Assembly (NCBI GenBank): GCA_937874755.1 | Contig: CALNBC010000126.1 | Location: 1-6,191 of the forward strand | From: an uncultured Clostridia bacterium | Lineage (GTDB): Bacteria; Bacillota; Clostridia; Christensenellales; CALWSW01 | Direction of reading: 5' to 3' | Length of the DNA: 6,191 nucleotides | Part shown: piece after piece, positions 4,789 to 6,191 of the stretch | Layout of the letters: the number at the start of each line of letters is the position of its first letter | Position numbering within the stretch: position 1 is the first letter of the stretch | Made by a program: the position numbers and the translations under genes | Notes under the pieces: generated by a model | What the model saw: the letters and a program-made list of their open reading frames with translations, nothing else | Databases searched by the model: none | What the model was told of the DNA's origin: nothing

Positions 4789-6191
4789 ATGGACGACCAG
4801 AACACCCCAACGCCGGAGCAAGCCCCCGAACGTTCAGGCGAAGAATACAACGAGATAGTTCGCATCCGCCGCGAAAAGCTGGCGGCGTTGCGTGAATCGG
4901 GCAATGACCCGTTTTTGATCACCAAATTCGAGAAAGACAAATCCTCGCTTGAAGTAATAAATGAGTATGAAGCCTTGTCCGGCCAAACCGTCCGAGTCGC
5001 GGGCAGGCTCATGAGCAAACGCGTCATGGGCAAAGCCGGATTTGCCCACATACTGGATGGCGAGGGGCGGCTTCAGCTTTATATGAAGAGGGATGTTTTG
5101 GGCGTCGATGCCTACCAGGGCTTCAAGGCGATGGATATAGGCGACATCGTCGGCGCCGTTGGTACAGTTTTCAAAACAAAGACGGGCGAGATTACCGTCG
5201 AAGCGCAGGAGCTGACCCTGCTCTCAAAATCCCTGCTACCCCTTCCGGAAAAGTTCCACGGGCTGAAAGACCCCGACCTTCGGTACCGCCAGCGCGAGGT
5301 GGACATGATAGTCAACACCGAGGTGCGTGAAACCTTCAAGAAGCGCAGCGCAATCGTAAGGCAAATCCAGAAGGTGCTGGACGGTCGCGGCTATTTCGAG
5401 GTGGAAACTCCGGTACTGAACACGATTCCTGGCGGCGCGAATGCCCGTCCGTTCATAACCCACCACAACACGCTGGATATCGACATGTACCTTCGTATAG
5501 CCACTGAGCTTTACTTAAAGCGCTGCGTGGTAGGGGGGCTTGAGCGCGTTTACGAGATAGGCAGGATTTTTCGCAATGAGGGGATGGATATCAAACACAA
5601 CCCCGAATTTACCACCGTCGAGCTTTACGAGGCGTATGCAGACTACAATGTCATGATGGAGGTATTCGAAGAAATCGTCTCCTCTTGCGCTAAAGTCGTC
5701 ACTGGCGGCACTATTGTGACATTCCAGGGCGTGGAGTACGACCTCACACCCCCCTATGCTCGCATGACCATGAACGACGCGGTGAAAAACGTCACAGGTG
5801 TGGACTTTTCCGCCTGCAAGTCGGATGAGGAAGCTCGAGAGCTTGCGCGTTCGCTGGGCATGACCGAAGTTGAAAAATACACTATGGGTAAGCTGTTGAG
5901 CTTGGCTTTTGATGCTTTTGCTGAAGAAACGCTTAAAGGTCCGGTGTTTATAACCGAACAACCTGTGGAGATTTCGCCCCTAGCTAAGAAAAAGGCTTTG
6001 GATCCCCGGTTCACCGAGCGGTTTGAGGCGTTTATCGGCGGCTGCGAGTATTGCAACGCTTTTTCCGAGCTCAATGACCCTATCGACCAGCGCGCTCGCT
6101 TCAAGGCGCAGGCAGAACTGCGTGCAGGAGGGGACGACGAAGCCATGTTCTTTGACGAAGAATTTTGCACCGCCCTGGAATACGGCTTGCC
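4789..6191 (+). CDS. lysS: Lysyl-tRNA synthetase, class II (C-terminus beyond window)
   Basis: Charges tRNA-Lys with lysine in an ATP-dependent reaction in the cytoplasm. An AGGAGG (4775-4780) lies 8 nt before the ATG at 4789; 467 residues are present and the reading frame runs off the right edge. The N-terminal anticodon-binding OB fold covers about 66-147 (VRVAGRLMSKRVMGKAGFAH and following). In the class II catalytic core, motif 1 is around GYFEVETPVLNTIPGG (201-216), motif 2 around YEIGRIFRNEGMDIKHNPEF (255-274), and the lysine/ATP-site segment is VEISPLAKK (393-401). AFSELNDPIDQR (424-435) is also typical. Glu420 and Glu427 are spaced 7 apart like the metal-binding glutamates I recall in E. 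coli LysRS. Motif 3 should follow just beyond the edge, after EYGL. It lies downstream of greA in the same direction, so a greA-lysS operon is plausible. Confidence 0.95.
   Translation, partial: MDDQNTPTPEQAPERSGEEYNEIVRIRREKLAALRESGNDPFLITKFEKDKSSLEVINEYEALSGQTVRVAGRLMSKRVMGKAGFAHILDGEGRLQLYMKRDVLGVDAYQGFKAMDIGDIVGAVGTVFKTKTGEITVEAQELTLLSKSLLPLPEKFHGLKDPDLRYRQREVDMIVNTEVRETFKKRSAIVRQIQKVLDGRGYFEVETPVLNTIPGGANARPFITHHNTLDIDMYLRIATELYLKRCVVGGLERVYEIGRIFRNEGMDIKHNPEFTTVELYEAYADYNVMMEVFEEIVSSCAKVVTGGTIVTFQGVEYDLTPPYARMTMNDAVKNVTGVDFSACKSDEEARELARSLGMTEVEKYTMGKLLSLAFDAFAEETLKGPVFITEQPVEISPLAKKKALDPRFTERFEAFIGGCEYCNAFSELNDPIDQRARFKAQAELRAGGDDEAMFFDEEFCTALEYGL

Overview
The window holds six protein-coding genes from what looks like a mid-GC Gram-positive bacterium of the Clostridia (Firmicutes) type. 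Pointers to this are strong AGGAGG-type ribosome sites, sigma-A-like promoters, TTG start codons, a secreted NlpC/P60 hydrolase with repeated peptidoglycan-binding domains, and a dus / greA / lysS neighbourhood familiar from Clostridia. I cannot name a species. No mobile element, CRISPR array, rRNA or tRNA is visible. The content is core housekeeping plus one uncharacterised membrane protein.

Layout. (1) Bases 1-499, minus: the N-terminal 166 residues of a low-specificity L-threonine aldolase, running off the left edge. (2) Bases 500-686: a divergent intergenic region with one promoter in each direction. (3) Bases 687-2210, plus: a secreted cell-wall hydrolase with signal peptide, three peptidoglycan-binding domains, a C-terminal NlpC/P60 peptidase and an acidic tail. 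(4) Bases 2256-2295: a strong symmetrical terminator between converging genes. (5) Bases 3924 down to 2310, minus: a two-gene operon of a single-pass membrane protein of unknown function followed 7 nt later by a tRNA-dihydrouridine synthase (dusB type). Both genes appear to start with TTG. (6) Bases 3956-4031: two back-to-back promoters with 17-bp spacers, one for the minus operon and one for greA. (7) Bases 4078-4695, plus: transcript-cleavage factor GreA with an unusual internal insertion of about 30 residues, then a probable hairpin terminator or attenuator. (8) Bases 4789-6191, plus: lysyl-tRNA synthetase, cut by the right edge before motif 3.

Functionally, the right half is an information-processing cluster: tRNA modification (Dus), RNA polymerase rescue (GreA) and tRNA charging (LysRS). 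In many Firmicutes these genes lie in one direction; here the Dus operon points away from greA-lysS. The left half combines amino-acid metabolism with cell-wall remodelling and shows no obvious link to the right half. Nothing here amounts to a clearly new system. The best candidates for a second look are the GreA insertion, the unknown membrane protein coupled to Dus, and the exact 300-nt internal duplication in the cell-wall hydrolase.
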